DNA of 64,000 nucleotides from CAVRQM01 sp965246915 (GTDB lineage Bacteria > Pseudomonadota > Alphaproteobacteria > Acetobacterales > Acetobacteraceae): the NCBI GenBank assembly GCA_965246915.1, contig CBDFGB010000012.1, forward strand, positions 1 through 64,000, given 5' to 3'. Below, one piece after another: positions 7,689 to 16,030 of the stretch. The notes under the pieces are model-generated. The model saw only the letters and a list, made by a program, of their open reading frames with translations. It searched no databases and was not told the origin of the DNA. The position numbers were made by a program, and so were the translations under genes. Each line of letters opens with the position of its first letter. The first letter of the stretch is position 1.

Positions 7689-8999
7689 TCATCTTCCTGT
7701 GTCGAGAGCGAGGTTCGGCGCGGTCTGTTCGGCACGGCGAATGTCGAGGACGGCGAGGATCAGGGCAGGCGTGAACAGCAGGGCGGGCCAGATAAAACGT
7801 TCGTGCAACGGAGAGACATAGAGCAGTAATGCAGCGGCCCCGAGCCAAATCGTCGCGCGCATCGGTGCCAGCACCGCGGGAACAGCCAGCCAGGGATAAT
7901 ACCAGGGATAGTGTGGACTGAACGCCAAAATCGCCGCGAGCATGAACCAGGACGCCGCTCGAGCCGGGTCGAACTGCGACTGACGACAGAGCCGAACGGC
8001 GGCGACAGCGAAGGCGAGTGCCACCGCGCCCGCCCAGGCGGTCCCCGCCCAATTCGGCAGGACGACCACATGGGCAAGGCCGGCCAGCGCCCAGACGCCG
8101 CTGCCGTCGGCCATTCCTTCCTCGTCGGCATATCCCGGGGCGAAACCGATCACGCCAAGGCCGGCCCCGGCATAGCAGCCGTACAGCACGGCCACGGTAA
8201 TCAGACCTGCCAGCGGTGCCCGCCAGTCGCCGCGCCGCCACAAAGCCGGCGCGACCACGATGGGCAGGAACTTCACCAGCGTGGCCGCAGCCAGCGCGAC
8301 GCCGGTCGCCGCACGGTGCCCCGCGGTGCGGGCCAGCAATGCCACCGACAGCAGGCCGATCGCCACGGCGTCGACATGCCCGTTGCCCGCAAACTCCCAC
8401 ACGGCGAGCGGGTTCCAGGCGTAGATCAGCACGCGCGCGGGATTCTGGCCGCGCAACACAAGGGTTCGGATCAGCGCCGCGACCGCCAGCGCCTCGAAGG
8501 CCACCATCGCGAGCCGCATCGCGAACGGTGTCTGGTCGATCCAGGCGACAACGACGAAAACGATCTGAGCCATCGGCGGGTAGATCGTGTGCGCGTAGGT
8601 CGCGCGATGGACGTGCGAGAAGATGGCGGTGTCACGCAGATCGGCGAGCGCCGGGTCGATCGGCAAATAAGCGTACGGGTTGATGCCCGCGAGTTGCACC
8701 CGGCCATCCCAGATATAGCGGAACAGATCGCTCGACAGGAACACATCCGAAAAGAGCGGGATCGCGCGCATGACGAGCGCCAGGCCCAGCACCATCCAGA
8801 TGTCGCGCGACCGGACTCGGTCGCGCAGCACGTGCGTCACGGCGACGAAATAGACCGCCACGGCCGCCATTTGCATGGCAACGAACCAGGCGAGCCTCGC
8901 GTCGCTGCCGATCCGCAGTTCCGTGCCATCATGAAGCGATTGACCAAATCCGATCAGGATGACCAGCGCCACGCCGCCCGCGACCAAGATGCCATTCAC
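7689..8999 (-). CDS. Polytopic glycosyltransferase (GT87/mannosyltransferase-like)
   Basis: A 436-residue integral membrane protein with about ten or more hydrophobic segments. It contains SDLFRYIWDGRVQLAGINPY, TIYPPMAQIVF, LIYAWNPLAVWEFAGNGHVD and FSPHYPWYYPWLAVPA, the layout of GT87-type polyprenol-phosphate-mannose-dependent alpha-mannosyltransferases with loop DxD/E-type residues. The GTG at 8999 overlaps the stop of the DUF2064 gene (GTGA) and is preferred over a GTG 13 codons earlier. Its stop overlaps the radical SAM start region. It probably extends an extracytoplasmic glycan or glycolipid using a lipid-linked donor made by a GT2 enzyme such as the one downstream. Confidence 0.82.
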   Translation of the reverse strand: MNGILVAGGVALVILIGFGQSLHDGTELRIGSDARLAWFVAMQMAAVAVYFVAVTHVLRDRVRSRDIWMVLGLALVMRAIPLFSDVFLSSDLFRYIWDGRVQLAGINPYAYLPIDPALADLRDTAIFSHVHRATYAHTIYPPMAQIVFVVVAWIDQTPFAMRLAMVAFEALAVAALIRTLVLRGQNPARVLIYAWNPLAVWEFAGNGHVDAVAIGLLSVALLARTAGHRAATGVALAAATLVKFLPIVVAPALWRRGDWRAPLAGLITVAVLYGCYAGAGLGVIGFAPGYADEEGMADGSGVWALAGLAHVVVLPNWAGTAWAGAVALAFAVAAVRLCRQSQFDPARAASWFMLAAILAFSPHYPWYYPWLAVPAVLAPMRATIWLGAAALLLYVSPLHERFIWPALLFTPALILAVLDIRRAEQTAPNLALDTGR

Positions 9000-9757
9000 G
9001 CGGCGATCTGTTGGCTCAGCCCGAGGCGTTCGATGCACGCGGCAGTGGCCGGCGCGGCATAAGGCGTTCCAGCTTCGCTGTCGCGCGGCGCGGCCAATTC
9101 GTCCAGCAACCGTAGCAGCGATTCACGATCATCGACATCATACCACGCCGGAAGCTCGATCAGCGTCATACCGACGTCGGCGGCTCGCTCACGGGTCTGC
9201 GCCGCCACCCGATCGGTGCTCCAGTCGATGTCGGCAAACAGCGCCGGTACGAGCGCCCGCGTGCCGAGCGCGTAGTAGCCGCCATCCTCGGCCGGGCCAA
9301 GCACGCCGTGCCCCCCGGGGGCCAGCAGTTCGGTTGCGAGACGCACGAGCAGCGATGTCGGCAAAGTCGGACTGTCCGCGTTCAGCACACAGGCGGCGGC
9401 ATAGCCCATATCGAGCAACCGCGCGGTGGCCTGAAGCAGGCAACGCCCCATTCTTTCCACGCCGGCTGGCATGTCGCCCTCTCCGTCCGCCAGCACCAGA
9501 CGCGTGTCCGGATGGAGCATGCCGTCGAATCGTGACATCGAGTTGGCCGGCGCGTAGGCGACGAAAGCATCGATCGGAACCGCCTCCGCGGCCGCGGCGA
9601 GATTGCCGGTGACGTCGCGCAGGAACGAGGCGCCCATGGACGCGGCCTGTTCCGGCGACAGAGGCGGACAAAGCCGCGTTTTGACGCGTCCCGGCTGCGG
9701 TGCCTTGGCCATCACCGCGATCGCCACCCGTCCCGCAATATTGCGCGCTTGATGCAT
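8996..9757 (-). CDS. DUF2064 / TIGR04282 GT-A superfamily protein
   Basis: A 253-residue protein of the TIGR04282 family. Its N-terminal AIAVMAKAPQPGRVKTRLCPPL is the nucleotide-binding motif of this CofC/MobA-like fold, followed by VLNADSPTLPTSLL and GPAEDGGYYALG. Family members often sit beside GT2 proteins and are predicted nucleotidyl- or glycosyltransferases; a link to arsenosugar synthesis has been proposed for some. First gene of the coupled run 9757-5861. The ATG at 9757 is the first in frame and the 174 bases to the divergent sigma gene contain repeated motifs. Confidence 0.85.
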   Translation of the reverse strand: MHQARNIAGRVAIAVMAKAPQPGRVKTRLCPPLSPEQAASMGASFLRDVTGNLAAAAEAVPIDAFVAYAPANSMSRFDGMLHPDTRLVLADGEGDMPAGVERMGRCLLQATARLLDMGYAAACVLNADSPTLPTSLLVRLATELLAPGGHGVLGPAEDGGYYALGTRALVPALFADIDWSTDRVAAQTRERAADVGMTLIELPAWYDVDDRESLLRLLDELAAPRDSEAGTPYAAPATAACIERLGLSQQIAA

Positions 9758-9867
9758 CGATCAGACCTCGCTCGGCTGGTTGCGCCCGCGACCGTTCGCA
9801 GTCGGAGCGAGCAGAGAAAGCGTCCGTGGCCGGTTCGGGTTCGGCGATCCCGGTGGTCGTGCCACAT

Positions 9868-9919
9868 GAAACTCTCGCGCACGGCGATGTGGGGCGAGTC
9901 CAATCATCACGAAACTCTC
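9868..9919. promoter_or_regulatory. Direct repeat in the divergent promoter region before the ECF sigma gene
   Basis: GAAACTCTC occurs at 9868-9876 and again at 9911-9919 in similar surroundings (ATGAAACTCTCGCG and ACGAAACTCTCACG), 43 bases apart, the second 13 bases before the sigma-gene ATG. CCACAT/ATGTGG arms also flank the first copy. This could be a binding site pair or a duplicated promoter element for the autoregulated sigma factor. The function is guesswork. Confidence 0.3.
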
Positions 9920-9931
9920 ACGACAAGAACG

Positions 9932-10549
9932 ATGCACTGGTCAGGGTTCGCGGCGATGCGGCTTGGGTTACAAGACACTGTGGAAGGCAGCACCGCGCGA
10001 CAGAGGGCAGACGAATGGGGCGGGCTGATGGCGGCCGCCCAGGATGGCGATGCGGGCGCCTATGCCCGATTGCTGCGCTCCGTCTCGCCGGTGGTGCGCG
10101 CGCTTGGGCGACGGCGGGGCCTGGACGCGGCGGCGTGCGAGGATCTCGCGCAGGACGTGTTGATGACGGTCCACCGTATCCGCCACACCTATGACCCGGA
10201 GCGCCCGTTCGGACCCTGGCTGATCGCCATCGCGCAACGGCGGCTGATCGACCGCCTGCGCGCCGATACGCGGCGGCGACGATACGAGACATATGATCCC
10301 GACGCGGTCGAAACCTTTGCCGCCCCGGCGACGAAAGATGCGCTGGAGGCTGACGAGGCGGCTGCCTGGTTGCGTGAGGCCATCGCCGCTCTGCCGACCA
10401 AACAACGCGAGGCGCTGGAATTGACGAAACTGCAGGAGATGTCGGTCGCCGAGGCAGCGGTCCGGACCGGTCAGACACCGGGCGCGCTCAAGGTCAACGT
10501 GCACCGGGCGCTGCGCGCGCTGCAGGCGCGGCTGGGGCGCTCGGGATGA
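9932..10549 (+). CDS. ECF-type RNA polymerase sigma factor
   Basis: A sigma-70 family extracytoplasmic-function factor of about 205 residues. Region 2 is seen in AAACEDLAQDVLMTVHRIRHTY with FGPWLIAIAQRRLIDRLR, and region 4 in AIAALPTKQREALELTKLQE followed by SVAEAAVRTGQTPGALKVNVHRALRAL. ATG codons at 9932 and 9956 are both plausible starts; 9932 is given. The stop overlaps the start of the DUF1109/NrsF anti-sigma gene (ATGA), the arrangement of Caulobacter SigF-NrsF, where the anti-sigma factor holds the sigma factor until metal or oxidative stress. The same control is likely here. Confidence 0.92.
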   Translation: MHWSGFAAMRLGLQDTVEGSTARQRADEWGGLMAAAQDGDAGAYARLLRSVSPVVRALGRRRGLDAAACEDLAQDVLMTVHRIRHTYDPERPFGPWLIAIAQRRLIDRLRADTRRRRYETYDPDAVETFAAPATKDALEADEAAAWLREAIAALPTKQREALELTKLQEMSVAEAAVRTGQTPGALKVNVHRALRALQARLGRSG

Positions 10550-11199
10550 GCAGCACGGCCGGCGGTACCGGCGCGCTGATCGGCCGGCTGACGGCTGAGT
10601 TGCGTCCGGTCCGGCGGCTCGCCCGCCCCGGCTGGCGCGCCGCCTCGTGGCTGGGTTTCGTGGTCCTCGCCGGAGTCGTGCTCGCGGTCCGCGCCGATCT
10701 GGGTGCCGTGGCCGCGCGTGTCGTGGCCTATCCCGATATGTGGCTGTCGGTCGCGGGCTCCGTGCTCACCGCCGTGGCCGCTGCCGTGGCGGTGCTCATG
10801 CTGGCGTTGCCCGATCGCGACGGACGCTGGGCGCTCCTGCCATTGCCACCCTTTGCGTTGTGGCTCGGCGCCAGCGGCGTCGGGTGCTTGCGGCAGGACG
10901 CGATTGCCCTGCTCCACGGGGCCAGTCTTGCGGCGGCCGGCTCGGCCTGTCTGCCGTTCATACTGACCTCATCGGCACTGTTGGCGGTGCCGCTCGGAGC
11001 ATTGATCTGGCGCGCGAGGCCGTTGCGGATCGGGCTCGTGGCGCTGATCGGCGGCCTCGCACTGTCGGCCGCGTCGGCGTCGCTGCTGTGGCTTAGTCAC
11101 CCGTTCGACGCGAGCCTTGCAGATCTGGTCGTCCATATGGCCGCCGTCGGTCTTGTCGTGATCTGCTGCCGGATCGCCGCGCTGTTTCTGCCGGAATGA
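10546..11199 (+). CDS. NrsF family (DUF1109) membrane anti-sigma factor
   Basis: A 217-residue protein with six hydrophobic helices (for example FVVLAGVVLAV, VLTAVAAAVAVLMLAL, LVALIGGLALSAASASLL, AAVGLVVICC). This matches DUF1109/NrsF anti-sigma factors that hold a cognate ECF factor at the inner membrane. Cysteines at 114, 135 and the pair 207-208 lie in or next to helices. In Caulobacter NrsF two conserved cysteines are needed for response to dichromate and cadmium, so Cys114/135/207-208 are candidates. Coupled to the sigma gene upstream and overlapping hpnG downstream, so hpnG may be cotranscribed with the stress sigma pair. Confidence 0.85.
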   Translation: MSSTAGGTGALIGRLTAELRPVRRLARPGWRAASWLGFVVLAGVVLAVRADLGAVAARVVAYPDMWLSVAGSVLTAVAAAVAVLMLALPDRDGRWALLPLPPFALWLGASGVGCLRQDAIALLHGASLAAAGSACLPFILTSSALLAVPLGALIWRARPLRIGLVALIGGLALSAASASLLWLSHPFDASLADLVVHMAAVGLVVICCRIAALFLPE

Positions 11200-11843
11200 C
11201 CGCCGGGCTGGTGACGGGGCTCGCGGCCGAAGCGCGGCTGGCGCGACGGCTCGGCCTCGTCATGGCGGGCGGGGGAACATCGGCCGGGGCCGCTGCGGCG
11301 GCGGGCGCCCTGCTCGAACAAGGCGCCGTCTGTCTCATCAGCTTCGGTCTCGCCGGCGGCCTCGATCCCGCGCTGCGAGCGGGTGACATCGTCGTGCCGG
11401 CCATCGTGCTCGACGGCGGTGAGCGCTTGCCGGCCGATCGTGGATTGCTTTGCCGGCTGGGTGGGCCAACGTGCGACGTCTTGGTCGCCGCGAGTTTGAT
11501 CATTGCCACGGTCGCCGAGAAGTCGGCGCTTCGCGCGGCGACCGGCGCGGCCGCCGTCGACATGGAGAGCGGGGCGGTTGCCCGCGTCGCCCGGGACGCC
11601 GCCATACCGTTTGCTGTCGTGCGCGCCGTCTGCGACCCGGCGCGGCGCGGGTTGCCGCCGGCCGCGTTGCTGGCGCTCGATCAGGCGGGCAGCATTGGGC
11701 TCCGGCGGGTTCTGGGCTCGCTCGCAGCTCGGCCGGGTCAGTTGTCGGCGCTCCTGGCCCTCGCGAGGGATGCGGCGAGGGCGCGACAGGCGCTAGTCGG
11801 CCGCGTCGACCGCCTCCTGGCGGACGGGGGGCTGGTGGGCTAG
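11196..11843 (+). CDS. hpnG: Hopanoid-associated phosphorylase/nucleosidase HpnG
   Basis: HpnG acts on adenosylhopane, releasing adenine to give ribosylhopane (or phosphoribosylhopane) in side-chain synthesis of C35 bacteriohopanepolyols. The 215-residue protein has the nucleoside phosphorylase fold: GLAAEARLARRLGL at the N-terminus, LISFGLAGGLDPALRAGDIV, and the substrate motif AAAVDMESGAVARVA (the MES of this superfamily), then FAVVRAVCDPA. It lies on the opposite strand to hpnH and the two 3' ends overlap by 51 bases. Its ATG overlaps the anti-sigma stop. Confidence 0.85.
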   Translation: MTAGLVTGLAAEARLARRLGLVMAGGGTSAGAAAAAGALLEQGAVCLISFGLAGGLDPALRAGDIVVPAIVLDGGERLPADRGLLCRLGGPTCDVLVAASLIIATVAEKSALRAATGAAAVDMESGAVARVARDAAIPFAVVRAVCDPARRGLPPAALLALDQAGSIGLRRVLGSLAARPGQLSALLALARDAARARQALVGRVDRLLADGGLVG

Positions 11844-12941
11844 CTCGGCCATGCGTTCCTGCACGTGACGGCTGAACACGTAGTCGGCCGGACGCTGTTT
11901 CGAGAGATCGATCTCCGGCGCCATCGGACCGATGGTCTTCGGGCCGCGCAGCGCCAGCGCCGCGACCTTCCACGGCTTTGTCACCGCATCGACCACCGCG
12001 GTCGCCTCGTAGCCGCTATGGACCATGCAATCGGCGCATTTCTCGTAGTTGCCGGTGCCGTACTTGTCCCAGTCGGTGGTCGCCATCAGCTCCGTGTAGG
12101 TCTTGGCGTAGCCCTCTCCGAGCAGGTAGCAGGGTCTCTGCCAGCCGAACACGTTGCGTGTCGGCTTGCCCCAGGGCGTGCAGACATAGCTCTGGTTGCC
12201 GGCGAGGAAGTCCATGAACATCGGCGACTGGGTAAATTTCCAGCCCTTCCCGCGACCGCGCGAGAGGATGTCGCGAAACAGCTGCTTGGTCTTCTGTCGC
12301 GACAGGAAATGCGCCTGATCGGGCGCTCGCTCATAGGCGTAGCCGGGCGAAGTCATGATGCCGTCTATGCCCATGGCCATCACGTCGTCGAAGAATGTCG
12401 CGACCCGTTCCGGCTCCGCGCCATCGAACAGGGTGCAGTTGATCGACAGCCGGAATCCCATGTCCTTGGCGCGGCGGATCGCCGCGACCGCGCGGTCGTA
12501 GACCCCGTCCTGGCTGACCGCCCGGTCGTGCATCTGCCGGTCGCCGTCGAGATGCACGTCCCAGGAGAAGAACGGATTGGGCTTGAACTGCTCGAGCTTT
12601 TTCTCGAGCAGCAGCGCGTTCGTGCAGAGATAGACGAACTTTTTCCGTTCCAGGATCTTCGCGACGATCTCCGGCATTTCCTTGTGCAGCAGCGGCTCGC
12701 CGCCGGCGATGGCGACGACCGGGGCGCCGCACTCGTCGACCGCGGCGAGGCAGTCCTCGACGGACAGCCGCTGGTTCAGGATCGGCGCGGGATAGTCGAT
12801 CTTGCCACACCCGGAACAGGCGAGGTTGCAGCGAAACAACGGCTCCAGCATCAGCACGAGCGGGTAGCGCTTGCGGCCGGCAAGGTGCTGGCGAACGACA
12901 TACGCCCCGACGCGAAGGACCTGGTTCAGAGGGACGGACAA
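11793..12941 (-). CDS. hpnH: Adenosyl-hopene transferase HpnH (radical SAM)
   Basis: HpnH joins the adenosyl moiety of SAM to diploptene, making adenosylhopane, the first step towards extended hopanoids. The 382-residue protein has FRCNLACSGCGK (Cys38, Cys42, Cys45 binding the cluster), VVAIAGGEPLLHKE, YLCTNALLLEKKL, FFSWDVHLDGDRQMHD and the family-specific KFTQSPMFMDFL and NYEKCADCMVHSGYEATAV. Length and motifs fit HpnH closely. It lies downstream of ispH on the same strand, with a 67-residue gene between, and its tail is antisense to the end of hpnG. Confidence 0.95.
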   Translation of the reverse strand: MSVPLNQVLRVGAYVVRQHLAGRKRYPLVLMLEPLFRCNLACSGCGKIDYPAPILNQRLSVEDCLAAVDECGAPVVAIAGGEPLLHKEMPEIVAKILERKKFVYLCTNALLLEKKLEQFKPNPFFSWDVHLDGDRQMHDRAVSQDGVYDRAVAAIRRAKDMGFRLSINCTLFDGAEPERVATFFDDVMAMGIDGIMTSPGYAYERAPDQAHFLSRQKTKQLFRDILSRGRGKGWKFTQSPMFMDFLAGNQSYVCTPWGKPTRNVFGWQRPCYLLGEGYAKTYTELMATTDWDKYGTGNYEKCADCMVHSGYEATAVVDAVTKPWKVAALALRGPKTIGPMAPEIDLSKQRPADYVFSRHVQERMAELAHQPPVRQEAVDAAD

Positions 12942-13056
12942 AGAGAACTCCTCACGCGATTTTTCGTATCAACCCCAAAAGTGGAGCTTGCCGACACCCT
13001 CAAACCGCTCCTTGTTTGCGAAACGATACGTGAGCTCACGGATATCCGGAGCGGCA

Positions 13057-13260
13057 TCATCTGACAGCCGGCCTGTGGGCGCAGCGATGCTGCTCCTTGG
13101 ATGACTCGATCAAAGCCCGAAGCTCGGGGAGGAAGACATGACCCTCCACGGTTCGCCCCGCTTTTGCGTCGGCCAGTCCTTGTTCCATCGAAGCCAGCAT
13201 CGCCGCGACAGCTGCCCGGGGATGAGGATCAAGAATCTCCTCTAAAACGTTCCGATCCAT
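13057..13260 (-). CDS. Small hypothetical protein downstream of ispH
   Basis: A 67-residue protein, MDRNVLEEILDPHPRAAVAA then a helical run ASMEQGLADAKAGRTVEGHVF and LPELRALIESSKEQ. AGAGGAG lies nine bases before the ATG, a convincing ribosome binding site. The ATG follows the ispH stop by two bases. The A-G-R-T-V-x-x-H-x-F core resembles short antitoxin-like helix proteins but no toxin is adjacent. I do not recognise the family. Confidence 0.6.
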   Translation of the reverse strand: MDRNVLEEILDPHPRAAVAAMLASMEQGLADAKAGRTVEGHVFLPELRALIESSKEQHRCAHRPAVR

Positions 13261-13262
13261 GG

Positions 13263-14189
13263 TCACGCATCCGCCAGTTCGGCCGGGAACCTGAACTTCA
13301 CATCCTCGGCCACACCGTCAAGTGTCGATACATCCACGTGGGCAAATGCCCGCAGGCCGTCGATCACCCCCTGCACGAGCGACTCCGGGGCGGACGCACC
13401 GGCGGTCAGGCCAACCGTCGCCACGCCGGCGAACCATTCCGGCCGCAGCGCGTCGGCGTCGTCGATCAAGTAGGCGGGCTTGCTCAACTCCTCGCCGATT
13501 TCGCGCAGTCGGTTGCTGTTGGAGCTGTTGCGGCTGCCGACCACCAGGATCACGTCGACGACTGCGGCGAGGTCGCGCACCGCCTGCTGCCGGTTCTGGG
13601 TCGCATAGCAGATATCGCGCGTGTCCGGGCCGACGATGGCCGGAAAGCGTGCCTTCAGCGCCGCGATGATGTGACGGGTGTCATCCACCGACAGCGTCGT
13701 CTGGGTGATGTAGGCAAGTTGATCGGGCGTGCCCGGCGCGAGCGTCGAGACATCCTCGACCGTTTGCACGAGGTGGATAGTGCCAGGCACCTGGCCGATC
13801 GTGCCCTCCACCTCGGCGTGATGGGCATGCCCGATCAGCACGATCTCGCGGCCCTGGGCGGCGTAGCGGCGGCCCTCGTTGTGGACCTTCGACACCAGCG
13901 GACAGGTCGCGTCGATCACCGGAAGACCGCGCTCGCGCGCGACCTCCTCGACCTTTCTGGCCACGCCATGCGCGCTGAACACCGTCATGGCCCCCGGGGG
14001 GATCTGATCGAGTTCGTCGACGAACACGGCGCCACGGGCCCGCAGCGCCTCGACGACGTGACGGTTGTGGACAATCTCATGTCGCACATAGATCGGCGGG
14101 CCGTACTTCTTGAGCGCCCGCTCGACGATCTCGATGGCCCGCTCCACGCCGGCGCAGAACCCTCGCGGCTGGGCCAGGATCACCCGCAT
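13263..14189 (-). CDS. ispH: 4-hydroxy-3-methylbut-2-enyl diphosphate reductase
   Basis: IspH makes IPP and DMAPP from HMBPP in the last step of the MEP pathway, using a [4Fe-4S] cluster. The 308-residue protein starts MRVILAQPRGFCAGVERAIE. The three cluster cysteines are Cys12 (FCAGV), Cys96 (IDATCPLV) and Cys194 (ICYATQNRQ), matching E. coli positions 12, 96 and 197 closely. HAHHAEVEGT and VGSRNSSNSNRL are further signatures. A GTG three codons upstream is an alternative start. With the divergent FPP synthase and nearby hpnG/hpnH it feeds hopanoid and ubiquinone synthesis. Confidence 0.96.
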   Translation of the reverse strand: MRVILAQPRGFCAGVERAIEIVERALKKYGPPIYVRHEIVHNRHVVEALRARGAVFVDELDQIPPGAMTVFSAHGVARKVEEVARERGLPVIDATCPLVSKVHNEGRRYAAQGREIVLIGHAHHAEVEGTIGQVPGTIHLVQTVEDVSTLAPGTPDQLAYITQTTLSVDDTRHIIAALKARFPAIVGPDTRDICYATQNRQQAVRDLAAVVDVILVVGSRNSSNSNRLREIGEELSKPAYLIDDADALRPEWFAGVATVGLTAGASAPESLVQGVIDGLRAFAHVDVSTLDGVAEDVKFRFPAELADA

Positions 14190-14370
14190 CGCCACCAACC
14201 CCCGTTGCCCATGCGTCCGCTATAGCCCGGCGTGCCGCACCGCATCAATGACGTGGCCGCGCGGGGCAGCTTCAAGCCCGGCGGGCAATTTGGCAGCCCG
14301 TCGCGGCCTGCGATAGGTTCTTGCGCAGGCAGTTGTGGCACGACGGCCACAGCGATGGCGGGAGTAGGCG

Positions 14371-15282
14371 ATGGCGGCGGACGGGGACACGATGGCGGGG
14401 TCTCTCGCCGAGGCCATGATACGGGCAGCGTCCGAGGTCGAGGAGACGCTCGATGTGCTGCTGCCGGTTCCGGACGGCCTGGAGGCGCGGCTGACCGAGG
14501 CGATGCGGTATGCCTGTCTCGGTGGCGGCAAGCGGATGCGCGCGTTCCTCGTGCTCGAGGGCTCGCGGCTTTTCAACGTCGATCGAATGCAGGCCCTCCG
14601 GGTCGCGGCGGCTGTCGAGATGCTGCATGCCTACTCATTGGTCCATGACGACCTGCCGTCGATGGACGACGACGACCTCCGCCGGGGCAAGCCCAGCACG
14701 CACCGAGCGTTCGACGAAGCGACCGCGATCCTTGCCGGCGACGCGCTGCAGGCTCGCGCCTTCGAGGTGCTGGCGGAAAGCGAAACCCATTCGAGCGCCG
14801 AGGCGCGCTGTGAACTGGTTTGCTGCCTCGGACTTGCGGCCGGTTCGCGCGGCATGGCGGGTGGGCAGATGATCGACATGCTGGCCGAGGGCGCGGAGTT
14901 GAACGAGGCGCAAGTCATCCGGCTGCAGGCGCTCAAGACGGGGCGGCTGATCCAGTTCAGCGCGGAGACGGGGGCGATCCTCGGCCGTGCCGGCAGCGCG
15001 CACCGGCATCTTATGGCGGGCTACGGCCGCGATCTTGGGGCGGCGTTTCAGATCGCCGACGACTTGTTGGACGCGATCGGCACCACCGAGCAGATCGGCA
15101 AGCGGGCTGGCAAGGACGCGGCAGCCGGCAAAGCGACCCTGGTCGCTATCATGGGCACCGAACGGTCACGCGCCCAGGCCGATATGCTGGCGACCCAGGC
15201 CGCAGCGCATCTGGAAGGGTTCGGCGAGGGCGCGCGGCTCTTGACGGAACTCGCCGCCTTCGTGGTCGAACGCCATACCTGA
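14371..15282 (+). CDS. ispA: Polyprenyl (farnesyl) diphosphate synthase
   Basis: It condenses IPP with allylic diphosphates to farnesyl diphosphate. The 303-residue protein has ACLGGGKRMRAFLVLE, the first aspartate-rich motif in YSLVHDDLPSMDDDDLRRGK (Asp93, Asp94 onward), KTGRLIQFSAETGAIL, and the second aspartate motif AAFQIADDLLDAIG with GKDAAAGKATLV. The first motif has the spacing of bacterial short-chain synthases, favouring FPP (or GPP) as product. A downstream ATG at codon 8 is an alternative. Upstream 14199-14370 holds no gene; the xseB often found before ispA is absent. tlyA follows at 35 bases. Confidence 0.93.
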   Translation: MAADGDTMAGSLAEAMIRAASEVEETLDVLLPVPDGLEARLTEAMRYACLGGGKRMRAFLVLEGSRLFNVDRMQALRVAAAVEMLHAYSLVHDDLPSMDDDDLRRGKPSTHRAFDEATAILAGDALQARAFEVLAESETHSSAEARCELVCCLGLAAGSRGMAGGQMIDMLAEGAELNEAQVIRLQALKTGRLIQFSAETGAILGRAGSAHRHLMAGYGRDLGAAFQIADDLLDAIGTTEQIGKRAGKDAAAGKATLVAIMGTERSRAQADMLATQAAAHLEGFGEGARLLTELAAFVVERHT

Positions 15283-15316
15283 AAGCACTCCGCTGAAAGC
15301 CCCACGTGCCGATCAG

Positions 15317-16030
15317 GTGCTCGTCGAGCGCGGCCTTGTCGAAAGCCGCGCCAGGGCGCAGGCGCTCATTCTCGCCGGAAAAGTCTTCTCGGGAGAGCGG
15401 CGGGTCGACAAGGCCGGGCAGGCGATCGCCGCCGATGCCAGACTGGAAGTGCGCGGTCAGGACCATCCTTGGGTGTCGCGCGGCGGCCTGAAACTCGCGC
15501 ATGCGCTGGACGCGTTCCGGCTCGATCCGAAGGACCGCGTCTGCCTGGATGTCGGCGCGTCCACCGGCGGATTTACCGATGTGCTGCTGGCACGCGGCGC
15601 GGCGCGGGTGCATGCGGTCGATGTCGGGCACGGCCAGCTCGCATGGAGGCTTCGCACCGACTCCCGGGTCATCGTCCACGAGCGGACCAACGCGCGCCGC
15701 TTGACTGCCGAACAGATTGGCGAGCCGGTCGCCGCCTTGGTCTGCGACGCGAGCTTTATCGGATTGTCAGTCGTGCTGCCCGCGCCGCTGTCGCTATGCG
15801 TGTCAGGGGCATGGGCCGTGGCACTTATCAAGCCGCAATTCGAGGCGGGGCCGGAGCGGGTCGGCAAAGGTGGCGTGGTTCGCGACCCGGCGGTTCAGGC
15901 AGACGTCTGCGAGGCCGTGCGATCCTGGTGGGCCAGCCTGCCAGGCTGGACGGTGATGGCGATACACGAAAGCCCGATCACCGGGCCGGAGGGAAATCGC
16001 GAGTTCCTGATCGCCGCATCACGCCGGTAG
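15317..16030 (+). CDS. tlyA: TlyA family rRNA (cytidine-2'-O)-methyltransferase / hemolysin-like
   Basis: A 237-residue protein with an N-terminal S4 RNA-binding domain (LVERGLVESRARAQALILAG) followed by the FtsJ-like methyltransferase domain: WVSRGGLKLAHALDAF, CLDVGASTGGFTDVLLARGA (SAM motif), VALIKPQFEAGPE and HESPITGPEGNREFL. TlyA methylates 16S/23S rRNA and affects capreomycin sensitivity in mycobacteria. The only standard start in reach is GTG 15317, which trims a few residues (R-A-D-Q) usually found at the start of the S4 domain, so translation may begin at a non-standard codon upstream. Likely cotranscribed with ispA. Confidence 0.88.
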   Translation: MLVERGLVESRARAQALILAGKVFSGERRVDKAGQAIAADARLEVRGQDHPWVSRGGLKLAHALDAFRLDPKDRVCLDVGASTGGFTDVLLARGAARVHAVDVGHGQLAWRLRTDSRVIVHERTNARRLTAEQIGEPVAALVCDASFIGLSVVLPAPLSLCVSGAWAVALIKPQFEAGPERVGKGGVVRDPAVQADVCEAVRSWWASLPGWTVMAIHESPITGPEGNREFLIAASRR

